Below are positions 12,261 to 24,830 of a DNA stretch of 64,000 nt, in pieces. This stretch comes from Isoetes taiwanensis (taxonomy: Eukaryota; Streptophyta; Lycopodiopsida; Isoetales; Isoetaceae), in NCBI GenBank assembly GCA_021234155.1, contig JAJEKV010000017.1, forward strand, positions 9,117,525-9,181,524. Direction: 5' to 3'. The position numbers and the translations under genes were made by a program. How positions within the stretch are numbered: position 1 is the stretch's first letter; each line of letters starts with the position of its first letter. The notes beneath the pieces are model-generated. The model had not been told where the DNA came from. It saw only the letters and a list, made by a program, of their open reading frames with translations, and did not search any database.

Positions 12261-13809
12261 TGTCTTTTCACACGATCTTTGCTGGAATGTTAAGATTTTT
12301 TGTCAAAGTATATATTCCTCCAAAGGTATATATTCTGTCTTGTTTGCATTTGAAAGCTCAGATTTTTCTACCCTGCTGCAGTTCTCAGGTGTCATTGTTT
12401 TCCATTAGAATAATCAAAGTATTGTGGATTCTGCCAATAGATTAAAGCTGGTAACGAGGCTAACATATTTATCATTCTATTATCAGTCTGAGTACCAAAA
12501 AATAAAACGTTTTTTTTTTGTGTAACGGATCGCTGATGCCAAGAAGTTGTTCACGTCCAGAAATTAAAAGGAGGATACCCGAATAGAGATGGGGCAAGCT
12601 ATCACTAATTTTAGAGTCTTTTCTATGGATTTTGATGGGCTGGGTTGGTTTTGACAATTTGGTAGCAAGGAGGTTGTCATGTTTTTGTAAGATGTTGCTA
12701 ATATTTGGGAAATCAAGTTGCTATTGGAGGAGTTTTAGTGGTGATTCAAAGGTTCTCTAGCAAATATTCATGAACAATGCTAATTGAATGAGCTTATAGA
12801 TATACCCCACATTGATTTGACATTTGAAGCATTCATTAGATGAACAACTCAAGGATTGGAGATTAGCGCAGCCATGGAGTTTTAAGGCTTTTGGATTGCC
12901 AATGCTCGAGAGCAAGCATCCCCGAGAGGGAGGAATAATTGAGGCATATGGAGACGTAGGGCTCACTAAGGATGAGATTTTTTGGTTACAATACGAAGTT
13001 AGCTTAACATGTTTGGTTTGTTTAGAATGTAACATGTCGATGCAAGTGCCAATTGTGTCGTGGATAGATATACTAGTAAGAAATCAAGGAATTAGGACCA
13101 CGAGTTAGGAATATGCATATTATGGAACTTAATGCATATAATGGCAAGTGATAAAAGAAGACCATTGGTCTCCGTGGACCCAAAAATTCAATTTAGTTCT
13201 AATATCTTACCAAGCCCTTGGAACACCATCCTGAAATGATTTCTTTTTTGATGATCAATTTGGGATTATGAGATACATATCAAGTTATGTTGGGGAAAGA
13301 GATACAAGCTTTAAACAAATCACCACATAATTAAAACGGCGGTGTTTACAAGCTTTTCCCTAAGAGGAATTGTGTTCGAATTATTGTATACACTACTATG
13401 TTCACACAATCAGAAACTCGAAAAATGAGAAATGTTGGATCATGTTCAAGGTATTGAATGCACAATTCTATTCACTTTATTAGAAACTGTCTCCTAGAAT
13501 AAGTCTATGGGAATGACAACTTCTTAATTATACCTTCTCTTGGGGCTACCATCTTTGATTTATACTTGTGGCATCTCTTTATTATTGTTGAACTTCGAGG
13601 TTGGTTCTTTATGTTTTCATCTCTTCATTCTCAGTTCTGCTATGCAAATTTGGTCTCGTCCTCTGTGACTTTCTCCTAGAGTATACACTATAGAATGCAT
13701 ATATGCTATGGCCATGTGATAGTACAAGTCTCGACAGCCAATTTGTGAACAGCCAGAGTAGCCCAACATGTTACACATATTAGCCCACATGTCGAGAAGG
13801 GACTACACC

Positions 13810-13815
<6 letters not shown>
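12261..13815. other. 3' flank and spacer
   Basis: The first few hundred bases should hold the 3' untranslated region of the upstream gene. An open frame at 12824-13108 (94 codons) is not recognised and is not supported by splice context. No other gene is visible. Confidence 0.4.
13160..13187 (+). mobile_element. possible remnant of a LINE 3' hairpin and core
   Basis: The sequence GACCATTGGTCTCCGTGGACC resembles the hairpin plus GTGGAC core of the LINE 3' ends at 3.9, 17.3 and 27.3 kb. No clear tandem tail follows, so this may be a chance match or a very old copy. Confidence 0.3.

Positions 13816-13841
<26 letters not shown>
13816..13841. repeat. poly-T tract
   Basis: About 26 consecutive T followed by GGGGG. 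It could be the poly-A tail of a minus-strand retrocopy, but I see no retroelement coding sequence or target-site duplication next to it. Confidence 0.7.
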
Positions 13842-16800
13842 GGGGGTCGAGTTATTTTATAACTTGCCACCTTTAGGTAATGAATGCGCTTTTGTTCACT
13901 TTTGCACCCCATTCTATCAGCCGATCTTGACAGTGCCTCATACCCTAAAGTCGAGGATCACTGATATGATGATGTAAGTTAGATGCATGTGATGAAGATT
14001 TGTTGAGTCTATGCTTTGCTTCAAGTTATGGATATTATATGATGATGGTTGATCATTGTTATACCTCTTGTATATGAGAAAAGGGGAGTAGAGTGTAGCG
14101 AGGTAGATGATGCTTCTAGGTTAGTCCCCATAATTCCCAATTATATGCGGTATGTGCATAGGTGCTCGCCTAATCATGGACAACAATGTTCGACGAGATT
14201 GTACAAAGTAGAACTTGTCCAGCAACAGTTAGGCCCTTGGTTTGTAGAGCCTACTAAAGGCCCTTAGCGTGATAGGCTCAATAGTCTACCACTGTATGTT
14301 GGTGAAGTCAACTTTGTTACATACGATCGTGCAATCATCGTCTTCTAGTCGCCTATCCTTGGCATGATGGAATCTGTGATTCCATCTGCTCATCAGACCA
14401 GAGTAGATGTGCTCCAGAGTGGTCCCTCAGGATCAAATCTTTGGCAGGATACTATTGGGAACCAATGCCTTTCGGTCTATCTGCACAGTGTGTACATGGG
14501 ACAGATGAACTGGTCAACCTTAGCCATTGTTCTATGCCAGCCCACACCATTATTATGACTTTGTCTGCAGTTATTTGGAGACTCTATCCGACTTCCCATT
14601 CATTCCAAGCCTGGGTAGGAACCATTTTACCTGTAGCTTAGCATGTGTTTGATGCTATATTGATGTGATGGATGGACCAGTGCTGGAACTTCGGGGTAAC
14701 ATCTTATATTGTTATTATGTGTTAGTGCTTATAATTTTCTTTTTGTTGTTTATAGGTGCTCTACAGGTGGGACGAGACAACATCTCCATGTCCTCTACTC
14801 GTCTACCTAGTCATCCCAAGTAGGAGTCGTATAAGGGCCCTTTGGACGGTTTGGTCTTGGACGAGGAAGATTGTATGGGGTATACGATGAGCTGTCGTAT
14901 GCGAGGTGGGAGCATCAAAATAGCGTCAACAGCTAAACCAAGTTTCTTGATATATGTCTAGCTAATTGCTATGTCAAACCACCCAAATATGTATATGTAA
15001 CCTCCAAAAGTCAGGACCTCCAAATTAGGGTCGCCAACCCAAACTGTAAAACTTCTCCCAAGTCTATATATAAGCCCTTTTTAGTTGCTAATTTTTACAT
15101 AACACTGAGAGTCTCTCCATGTAAGACAACTTTTCAAACCATTTGTCATTTTCCCTAGTTTTGTAAGCCAGTTTAGTTTTGTGGCTCCCACCAGCTTCAT
15201 ATGTTGGTATAATGAACCTGACCATGTCAAAGACATACCAGTCGATGAGGTAGTCAAATTTTTTATCATAGCCTTGAACCTCCACGACGCCATGTCTAGA
15301 ACATCATTCGATCAGAATGTGCTAGCTCAGATCAATCATTAACTCAAGTCCTGGAGACAAGACTCCCACTTGAATCGAAGAGATAACCGACCCTTGTTGA
15401 AGAGCTCGACAACAGTGAACATCTTCTAGAAGTCACTTTCATCAGGTCAACAACAACATGACGAACACTATGAAGAGGAGGGTGACAACTTCGACAATGA
15501 ATCTAGAATGATACAGCGGATGCCAAGGCAACGGGAAAGAACCCAATAACCAAGAAGGGACATAATGTACAACCACCGATAGGCATCACGAAACTCACAT
15601 TAGTCATCCTTGCAGGTGAGGAGTACCTTGTGGCTACATTCTTTTACCCATTTCCCCCCCTCCCCCCACCCCCCTTGAGTAGGACCTACATATCTGCAAA
15701 CTTCTACCGATGCTTGTGGAGAGCTACCAAGATGATTTCGTCGATTATTTGCAACAGGAGTTCTCCAAAAAGTAACCAAGCATATCTCATATACATGACA
15801 AAGCATGTCAGACATCCAAGCTTATTATACCATCAGACACCGCCTTCAACATGAAGCATTGCCAACATAAGAATTATTTCAACCAATACAAACATCACCT
15901 CAAGCACCTTCATCTCAGTGGTTCAGAAACTTCGAGGTAGCTACATCAACATCGATAGCATCATCTCAATGCAAAAGGATTATGATGATGTACTAGCATT
16001 GGAGACTCAAAACCAGACATCAACAAGAAGAGGATCGAAATCTGCTCAAGATATGGAAGATGCACTCTCATTATTCGACATGCATGCCAAGCTTCAGGAC
16101 AACATTGACCATGTCATTTTGTAAAAAAAAGGGATTGTTGGCATTTAACTTCCTTGGTTACGCATGCAAACATCTACGAGATGCACGTCTAGCGATGTGG
16201 GTCGCGACAACATCAGATCTATCTCCACAAAGTGTTGGCTCCAGCATTAGAATGTGGATCAATTCAAAATATGTTGACGAACATCAACCATGACCTCAAG
16301 TTTAAAGACGTCAAGAAATTCTTCAATAAAACTCACTACCTCATGATTAACTCCTTTATCATAATCTTATTATATTTTGTTAAAATGTTGGGGATGAATA
16401 TTATGCTTTGTCCTGGCCTTATAATGTTACTGTTTTTGTTCTTACAACCTCTACAAAAGACTAATCTAGTGACAATATTTCATTAACAACAAGATGCATA
16501 ACAAGTATGTGTGATCTAATTGTGCAAGTAGAACTCTAGGATCAACTTCACGTATCCTAGGTAGTCAAGCTCCGGCTTTTCATTGGAAGCCTAGGAGCTT
16601 GTTTGATAATGAACCATAGCCCGAGGAGTTAAAACTTGCCGAAATCAAAAGATTCTTAGTGAGCATGTGAAGCCAGATGCAAGAGCTTGTAAATCTTATC
16701 ACCTCAATAGTTTAAGCAGAAGAACATGACCCTCCACCACCAGTTGATATAGAGACTAGAGAACCACCATAGCAGCCAGCAGTAGTAGCAAGACGAAATG

Positions 16801-17074
16801 GAATAATTTGGGAATTCATAGGACATATGGTACAAGGATAGGGGAAAAGAAGCTACAGTGAACCTTCAAGGTGCTATTTGCATTTGGTGGAAAGGTATGC
16901 CAAGGCAAACAAGCTGAATAAGGGCAGGTAAATCCACCATCTAGTCCAGGGGAACCTCTTGATAGAGGCATACATAGAGGACGGGCACCATCGTCAAGAT
17001 TTCCTTCAAGAATTCAAAGCTAGCTTGGACCTTGCCCATCCAATGGCTCTTTCAATCTTCGCTCTTTCTCTTAC
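13842..17074. other. decayed repetitive sequence, no assignable gene
   Basis: Short open frames only. The segment 14990-15120 has a CTATATATAAGC box followed by a leader-like stretch, which could be part of an old LTR promoter. The region 15300-16500 is compositionally gag-like (charged, Gln/Asn-rich, many stops on the plus strand) but carries no diagnostic CCHC or other motif. Runs of C at about 15653-15672 are low complexity. Confidence 0.35.
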
Positions 17075-17950
17075 TTAGTGAGGTCCAAGAGCAGGCCCTT
17101 TACTTCTTTGCCAAAGTCTCTTATGAACTTCCTGTAGTAGCTTGCTAGGTCGAGGAAGCTCCTTAACCCGTGGACATTTCTTGGGGCTGACCACTATTAT
17201 GATCTGAATCTTTGTCGGGTCCATGAAGATCCCATCCGTTGGCGAAAAGATGTGTCTCAATTACTTGACTGTTGGGCAATTCTACCATGTTCTCTTGTTT
17301 GGGCTTCTTGCTCATGTTTATTTCAGCCTATGGCCCTTTGTAGGTCTCTGTGGATGTTAAAATTCTATCTACCTACCTGTTTGCCTAGATGTCTACATGC
17401 CTAGCTACCTGCTTACCTAGCTACCTCCCTAGCTTATCTACCTACCTACCTACCTATCTATCTAAGATCTTGCTATACAGTAGGACGTCGTCAAAGAGTA
17501 CTATAAATTCATCAAGGGATTCACAAACACATCGTTCATAAGCCTTATGAACATTGCAAGCGCGTTAGACAACCAAATGGCATTGCCATGAATAAGTAAT
17601 GATTATATCTAGTCCTGCAGACTGTCTGTGAACACCATCTTCTTTGAATATTATTTGATGATAGCTGGATTTCAAGTCAATCTTGGAGAAGAACTTCACT
17701 CCTTGGACTTGGTCCATGAAACCATCTACTCTAGCAAGGCATACCTATTCTTGATGGTATGCTTGTTTAATTGACGATAGTCAATGCACATCCTTAAGCT
17801 TCCATTCCTTTTCTTAACCAAGAGTTTCTATAAACCCTAAGTCTAGGGGTTTTTGCAATTGCTCCTTCGGCTCTGCCAATTCAAGAGTACTCATCCTATT
17901 TGGTACCTTACGGGTAGGCTTAGTATCGGGTGCAAGTGCAAGTTGAGTCC
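17075..17950 (-). pseudogene. Ty3/gypsy pol fragment (reverse transcriptase), broken
   Basis: On the minus strand from about 17950 downward the frames give PNRMSTLELAEPKEQLQ and LDLGFIETL (the pre-fingers region), then [18 protein letters not shown] and a FSKIDLKSSYHQI-like stretch. Next comes a FDDVLLYSK-like catalytic region with the usual second D pair. After an interruption by another element (17.28-17.47 kb) the frame resumes with IFSPTDGIFMDPTKIQ, the link to the connection domain. This order is diagnostic of Ty3/gypsy reverse transcriptase. Multiple frameshifts and stops show it is dead. No LTR, integrase or RNase H part is visible nearby. Confidence 0.85.
17281..17466 (+). mobile_element. 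LINE 3' end with TACC/TATC tail nested in the gypsy fragment
   Basis: The plus strand shows CTATGGCCCTTTGTAGGTCT, then CTGTGGATGTTAAAATT, then about 100 bp of degenerate CTAC/TACC/TATC repeats. It matches the 3' terminus after the reverse transcriptase remnant at 27.3 kb in order and core sequence but has a different tandem tail. It splits the minus-strand gypsy pol, so it inserted later. The 5' boundary (about 17281) is inferred from where gypsy homology stops. Confidence 0.65.
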
Positions 17951-17954
17951 CCAG

Positions 17955-18275
17955 CCAAATGATATGGTGCATGACCTGAGCCCTTCTACTACCATGATGA
18001 ACAAACCAACCCCCTACCTGATCAATATATAGACCAAACAATGTTGGAGAGATTGGGCATCCTTGGTGGACCTCAATATTACTATACATCAGTTGGCCTG
18101 ATGGTGACATTTGGACTGAACATGTTTCCTACGGCCAGTATACTGCATTCTGCAACTCCAAGGGGGCTCCTAACCATGTCAATCTCTTCCATAGCCTCTC
18201 CTTAGGTACTACGTCAAAAGCCTTGGCAAAGTCGACAAAGAAACTAAGTAAGGGCCCAGACCTCTGCTTTCTAGA
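17955..18275 (-). pseudogene. LINE reverse transcriptase fragment
   Basis: Minus-strand frames read SFFVDFAKAFDVVPKERLW (the first catalytic Asp region of a non-LTR reverse transcriptase), then SNIEVHQGCPISPTLFGLY, the family's QGCP motif. The second part closely matches the plus-strand remnant at 25.8 kb (GVKQGCPLSPTLFGLYID), so both belong to one LINE family. A stop or frameshift separates the two motifs. The fragment runs straight into the gypsy pol frame at about 17950. Confidence 0.75.
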
Positions 18276-20379
18276 CATAGTTGATGACAAGATCTTTCAT
18301 TTGTGGTTTCGAGATAGTCAAGTGAATTGTTTGTAGCCTTTTGACCAAAAAGAAATAAATAAGACCTGGAATGGGACGTTGAAATTCAAAATTTTAAGCT
18401 TAACAAAATAAATAATTTCAATTAAAAGAGAGACACTTCTCATATTCTAAACGAGGTGCACCCTGAACTACCATAATCGTCGGATCCGTCGATATTATGG
18501 CCCAGATCGTATGCTGGGATCTCTGGGCACCTCTCGTTTCGGTTACGATCATTTATGATTAGAGGCACCTATGATTTTGAAATATAAAATACGAGTTCGC
18601 CTAATGTTTTGAGGGAATATCGAACCTTCATACGGCTTTGCCTAAGATTTTTGAATATGAAATATAGCCTCTACCAAAATAGCTCAATGTCCTACTAAGA
18701 CTATTTTAACCAATATATCCAATGAGCTAATGTGATTATTTATCTTGAATCTATATTTTTTTTTCTTTATAACAACCCAGTCAATTGTTTTAGGGATATA
18801 TGGTCTATGGTTTAAGGAATTGTCATTTTTACGTCCATATCAAATCCCCCTGGAATCCCTTGTTATTTTGCTACATATTAAGAGGAGATGTTAGTCTTTC
18901 GTATTTTTTGTGTTATCATCCACTATCTTGGACCTTGGTGAAATTCAATTCAATTGTAATTGAAGCTACTGAAGCATCAACAGTTTACAGAAGGATGCTA
19001 AGGGATTGGATCGTGATTGATCAATGGATCGATTTAACCATGGATGATTTCAAGATATTTATAAGTTGTATTGTTGATTCTGTTGAATTATGTTATCAAA
19101 CTCCTTCTCACCTCGACTCTGGTAATAAGAAAGGTGGTGTGTTCAAATTCGTAAGTATCATAGAACTCTTGTTTGTATTGTAACATGAACAATTTGTTGT
19201 ATTGTAATAGGAATGTCTATATGGACACTCCTTAATTGAGAAGGAGATTCAGATGGCCACTCAAGATGGTATCTGCATCCCTGATTTTTATTTTATAACA
19301 CAATGAGGGTATTAAAGAGTGGCTAAAATTCGCCAAATGGCGATTTTTTAGACCCTTAGTCAAATTCCATGGCTAAAGTTAAAGATCATTTTTCAAGAGA
19401 AAAATAATTTAGCCATTTGAAAAAGGAGGTAATTCTGGGCGTCTAGGTGTTTAGCCGGATTGGCTGTAGCATGGCGTGTTGAATCACCTTCTCAGAAGGG
19501 GATTAGATGCAACCTGACCAAGTCAAATTGCCATGGCGAATCTAGTCAGGGACCTCTTTCATTTAGGAATTAGTTAGCTCAATCATGCTTTGATGGATAT
19601 TGAATTTGAATCTACAAGTGTTTAGGTTAAACATTTTGAAGAAACATATGTAGTGAGCATTTTAAGCTTTAAGTTTCATTGATTTATTCTTGCAATTGTT
19701 GATTTTAAAGGGCTCCACGCAATAAGTTCGACATTTGGATGCATTTGACCCCAACTTAAATATGTGTGTTCCTTCAAATGGTATTGTATATCCCCTATGA
19801 ATTATACTTTGAACGTATTTGTTATCTTTTTGTTTTGTAATAGAAGCATATTTGAATTAGTTATCAGGACTAATGAGTGCTAGAAAATTGAAGTTAAATG
19901 GTTGCACTTTAGCTACCAACCAAGAAAATTTCATATCATATAAATTTTACATTTTAGCCATGTAGGGAAATAAAAAAAGGGCTTTATTTTATCAAAATTT
20001 GCCAGGTTTAGCCAATCTTAATCTGAATAGAAAAATATTTAGGGCCCTTAAAATTGACTCTGGCCACAATTGAGAAATGTCACGATGGGCTAATGTTGTC
20101 GCAAGGGAAAATGATTGTAATTCCTTCGATAGTTTTGATGACATTGTGCTGTTTTATATTTTAGGCAACATTAGATGAATTAGAACAAGCTCAACAACAT
20201 CATGAGTACGCAAAGGGGATTAAACACGAGGCAAAGCCTCAAGATCCTACAGTGTCGCACAGATGGTGAAATAGACATTGCTGATGCCGCTTTTTATAGT
20301 TAAGTCTCTAAATATGTGCCTCATGAAATTCGAAAAGAATGGAACAATAAGAGTGTTGATTAAATTGCAAATTAGGAAA
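18276..20379. other. spacer without supported gene
   Basis: AT-rich. A 127-codon frame at 18800-19183 has no recognisable domain and biased hydrophobic composition. I regard it as chance. Confidence 0.4.
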
Positions 20380-20685
20380 GCTTATAGATGTTGGTTTATT
20401 GATGCTTGGGGCTTGTTCTCACGCTGGGGTGTGCAGGCAAACAGATGCGTCCAGGTCAGGACAAAGAAAGATCGCAAGGCACTTAAGCTGTACCTAGATG
20501 CTACTTTCCTTCGCAAGTTCTGGGATGCAGATGCTCTGACGCACGTTAAGCTGGCACACTATCAGCAGCAAGTCAATCCTAGGCTCACAAGAGACCCACA
20601 CCAGTACTTGTACACCCAGCTGCCCATGAAGAAGCGCAGACTTATAGCTTCCATTCGCACGGGTGCACATCGCCTCCGCGTAATA
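20380..20685 (+). pseudogene. C-terminal remnant of the LINE family seen at 25.7 kb
   Basis: The frame reads QVNPRLTRDPHQYLYTQ then KKRRLIASIRTGAHRLRV. The remnant at about 26.76-26.88 kb has the equivalent RQINPALSMDP then KKRRAIAAIRTGSHYL, also across frameshifts. This places it after the reverse transcriptase and before the cysteine motif of the same family. Similarity stops abruptly near 20685. Confidence 0.6.
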
Positions 20686-21429
20686 TATATAGTAGAACTA
20701 CTAAATTCACTTCTACTTAATGCAAGAGAAAAACTCATCATTGCAATGCTTATATATATTAAGCATTTATTGATGGACAGGTTTCACAGAAGGGGGACTA
20801 AAGCTAGATGAGAATGGATAATGGAGGACAAAATGCTTCTCTCAGGTTGGTGCATGAAGAAGAGAAGCACATAGCTGAAGCATTGAATCATACCAAGCAG
20901 TATAGAATTTTGCTATCAAATGGCATCGTGTTTGAGGTGCACATCAGAGAATCGATGAATTGTGGATTTAGAAAATCAGACATGCACTTGTTGTTCTTGA
21001 TAGTATAGGGGATTTCCTTGGCTCATGCAATGGGAGCAATCTTATGGTTGAAGAGAAAAACCACAAGAGTTTTCTAACCCAGGTTATTCTCTAAAATCAT
21101 AGTGTGATGCTTATGAGGGTGCCATTTTTTCCTTTGAAGATGTGCTAGAGGAGGAGGAAGTGGATATGAAACCTCCAACAACACATAAACCACTATGAAG
21201 GCCAAAGAAGAAGTGAATTCGTACGAAAGATCATTTCAGAAAATTACGTCCATTTAGATGCTCAAGATATGGGCAGCATACACGATATAATCGCCAAAGT
21301 TACAGGAACTCAATTGCCAAATAAGGTATGTCCTTGCTTTTTCGTACCTAATTGTTGGTTTCATATTGGTTGCTTAAAATATGTGGACTATACTGAATGC
21401 ATGAAGATCTTGCACAAGATGTAAGCGAC
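20686..21429. other. spacer with one exon-like stretch
   Basis: From about 21222 to 21325 a plus-strand frame reads ISENYVHLDAQDMGSIHD and IIAKVTGTQLPNK and ends at a GTATGTCC donor. It looks like a gene exon but I do not recognise it and cannot place its acceptor. The rest is featureless. Confidence 0.3.
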
Positions 21430-21513
21430 TAATTGTCAACTTTTGAGTAGTTTGAGACTATTCATTTCAATTGCCAACTTTGGAGTAGTTTGAGACTATC
21501 TATTTCAATTTAA
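21430..21513. repeat. tandem repeat, two units of about 40-44 bp
   Basis: The string GAGTAGTTTGAGACTAT plus TCATTTCAATT occurs twice in tandem with few differences, immediately outside the Helitron-type terminus at 21520. Confidence 0.75.
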
Positions 21514-21519
21514 CAGACA

Positions 21520-21547
21520 CTAGTTATGGTGCCCGGCGTTGCCGGGC
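21520..21547 (-). mobile_element. Helitron 3' terminus (minus strand)
   Basis: Read on the minus strand: hairpin GCCCGGC-AAC-GCCGGGC, ten nucleotides, terminal CTAG, then T outside the element. A GC-rich hairpin about 10-12 nt before a CTRR end and insertion between A and T are the hallmarks of Helitron 3' ends. The element body extends rightwards from here. Its 5' TC end was not located. Confidence 0.7.
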
Positions 21548-22111
21548 TTTAGTAACAATTTGAAGAGGAGAAGAGGCAGTTGTTTCACCATTGGCTAGAA
21601 AAGACATGTGACTTGGAGATGGTAAAGGTAATATATGTAAAGTCTTTATTTAATAAGGTTTGGTTGTTATTAAACGATCATTGATCATTGGATCTTGTAA
21701 AGCGTTATATGATGACTCTATTATAAATTTGAATGTTTCCGTTTTGTATGATATCAACCTCTAAATTTAATGGAAGTTGACTTAGAAGAGTAGAAACTAA
21801 TACAACGCAATAGTTTGCATCCCCGCAACATAGATTTTAAGACATGATGCAAAAACAGCTGTTACAATAGCAATTTGCAAAAAGGTGACTTTACTACCTA
21901 AACACATGCAGTTGTCCCATTATGTCTTCTAGTCTTTGTGTGTCTTACAATTATGTTGTGAGACAAACAAAACCATAATGCGCAGCCATGTATCTATGGC
22001 AAGCGAAACCATAGGAGTAAATAATTGCACATGAACGTTGATATGCTCAAAATGGTGTGTATTAACTAATATATGTTAATTATCTCCCAAAATCTATCCT
22101 CATTCCGTGGT

Positions 22112-22179
22112 CATTTACACAGTATCATGAAAATAACAACCTGAACATTTACACAGTATCATAGAAATAACAACCTGAA
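22112..22179. repeat. 34-bp tandem duplication
   Basis: CATTTACACAGTATCAT plus AAATAACAACCTGAA occurs twice in direct succession with one or two differences. Confidence 0.8.
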
Positions 22180-24684
22180 CATGGTGAATTTAATAAACCA
22201 TTCCATAGCGAGATATTTCACTTGCAGTCTTTCATGAAACATATACTTCTAGAAATGAATCGATTGTTGGCTCAAAAGTTCAGATTAGCATATCCTGAGT
22301 TCGCTGCATGCAACACATTTAGTTGAGCAAACAACACTCTTGACAGATGTCTATCTGCAAAGGTAGCAAGCAACTCATCAAACAAAAAGCCATTGAATAT
22401 TCGCCAAAATTTCTCATCTGTCACCTTCTGGTGAATTGAGTAGGATTTGGCTTGCCCTCAGTGTCCCTTGATTGCATGGAATTACTTTCTGTTTCTTAAT
22501 TAATAATGCAGGAATATGTACAAATATTTCTGGGAACTGGATTCTTTAATAATTTCACTTAACACGGACCTCAACTTCGTTTTAGTTGAGCTGTATGAAG
22601 AGCATTCTCATTCTTCACTTGCGTTCAAGATGGGAAGGCAAGTTCATACCTTATTTGAACTTCTTCTACATAAAAGACTAATAGCTACGTAATAACGCAG
22701 CAAGCACCTGTTGAACTGCTAAAACATAATGATCTCTCTATATTGAGATAACAATTCCACAGTTTGTACAGATTTTGATGGGAGCTGTATCTGCAAACTG
22801 CAAGCTGCAAGCTAGACACTGGGGCAGAGCTGCAGTCGTGGCATTTAAACTTTCAAATCATCGAATATAACGGCAAGCACCAATTTCTAATATCAAAATG
22901 TAATATTAATACCATTAACACTCAAATAAGAGGTGTATGGTCCCTGCTGAATGAAAGGTGAGGAAAGCTGGCAAATTACAGCTGACACTATGTATGCTTA
23001 GATCCATGAGTTCATAAGCATCATCCACATTATTAATCACAGGCTGCACCAAATTTTCCAGGCAACAGAAACTCTAAAGCAAAATTTCGAGGCTAGAAAA
23101 ATGGAAATAACATTATGAGAATTTATTCGTCTATACATGTTGCATTTCATTCGTTTATCTTATTGTTTAAATTCGGTTTTTCCGGCACCCCAAAAACTTT
23201 TTGGATTTTTTTTTTTTAAGTTAATTTTCTAAGGTTGTTCCTCTGGTGATGCCGATTCTTTCCGGCATGTGATTGCGCGTCCATATTTTTTTATCAATTT
23301 TGCAAAGTCGACTTTGTTTGGGCGGGGAAGAAGGTCGGGATCCCTTTCTACAAAGTCTATTCTGTTGAGGCAGTGAAGAACGCAAGTTTTTGGAGTTAGT
23401 TTACGGTGATTGCAGCCGACATTAGGCAAGAGATCAAGCTCTTCTGCCATTTACAAGTCCTGTCAGCATTCTTATCCGGTAATGTCTATCGTTTTGCTCA
23501 TATTTAGGTTCGACTTAGAAGATAATATAACCATAATCTTTATCATCTTCTTACAATAGAATTCGCTGCTTACATTTGAGTCATTTGTTGACTTCTGCTT
23601 GCTGCATCAGTTTGAGCAACTTATTTTCTTTGGAAATTGCAATGTGAAAAAAAAACAGGTTCTAAGAAAATCCCTTTGATTCAAAATATGATGGATCTAG
23701 CAGAACGGCAATGCTCTGAAAATAACTTTGGAGATTCTTGATTTTATAGCCATGCAAATTGGCCCTGTTTGAGGTGAGAGATATATTGATTGATCAGGTA
23801 ATTATTGCTCTACATACAAATAGTTTTCAAATTTATATGGATTGGTTACACATGTCTATGTGAGTCAGTACCATGAATAGTTCTCCAATTTCCTGGTATG
23901 TTGTTTGTTACTAATTGATTTACTCATATGCTTAGATCTCAGGAGACTTAGAGATGATTTTATATTGTTCAGGTTGCGTAATATTTTCTAGGTAACTTCG
24001 TCTTGCTCAAGAATAGTCTGGATTGTACTTATTTGGCAGGACATATTAAAATTCGAGCTATGAAGGTGGATCTGCTCCACAAATTCGACCATAAAATCAC
24101 AGCCTTAGATCCTTCTGCTTTGTATCAAGTAAGGTTCCATTTCATAGTGCATTCTATTCTGATCTAATTAGTTACGAATTCATTGATGTTTCAATTGGCA
24201 TCATTATAGTAGGATCAGGAGTATCAAGACAGGAAGCAAAGCCTGCGATAAAATTGCAGAAATTCAATAATGAATCTATGCAAGTTTTGTCACACTTTCG
24301 AGCAGATAATTCAAAGTTTAGTGCCTCTTTCTGGTATGTAAGCTCTTTGTAGTATAAGTATTTGTAAGATGTACTTATCATGCTTTCTTCAAGCAATTTC
24401 ATTTTGTTTCTCTCAATTCCATGAAATATTAGGTTGGGTCGATGCAATATAGTAGTTGCAATAGTAGTTGTTGATCATATTGCTACCATAACTCCTGCTG
24501 AAATGAGCTCCAGCAATATGAAAGTGTTTGGGCATAATTTTGCGGTCCTTTAGATAATTAATGTTTGTTTGTTAGAGGATTATATATGTAACTTCTAAAT
24601 TGAGCTGATATTTACTTGAAACATGGTAAGTAGTCTTATCTGGCCGATTTGATGTAGATGGGTTCGTTTTTCGTATATGGAGTT
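22180..24684. other. Helitron-flanked segment, no firm gene
   Basis: A minus-strand frame 23450-23229 (73 codons, true ATG) begins MAEELDLLPNVGCNHRK and has balanced, protein-like composition, but I recognise no domain. A plus-strand stretch at 24041-24130 reads MKVDLLHKFDHKITALD and ends at a GTAAGG donor. They may be captured exons, as is common inside Helitrons, but neither is identified. Confidence 0.3.
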
Positions 24685-24830
24685 GTGGATTCTTATCTGG
24701 CTTTTGAATTTTTCCATTCTTAACTCCACCTGGTGGATTCTTATCTGGCTTTTGAATTTTTCCATTCTTAACTCCACCTGGTGGATTCTTATCTGGCTTT
24801 TGAATTTTTCCATTCTTAAACTCCACCTGG
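24685..24830. repeat. 48-bp tandem repeat, three units
   Basis: Units start at 24685, 24733 and 24781, each beginning GTGGATTCTTATCTGGC. The first two are identical; the third has one extra A near its end. The period is a multiple of three, so the minus-strand frame (24985-24572) encodes a 16-residue repeat NGKIQKPDKNPPGGVK. Whether that frame is a gene is doubtful: it is 137 codons long with no recognised domain. Confidence 0.85.
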
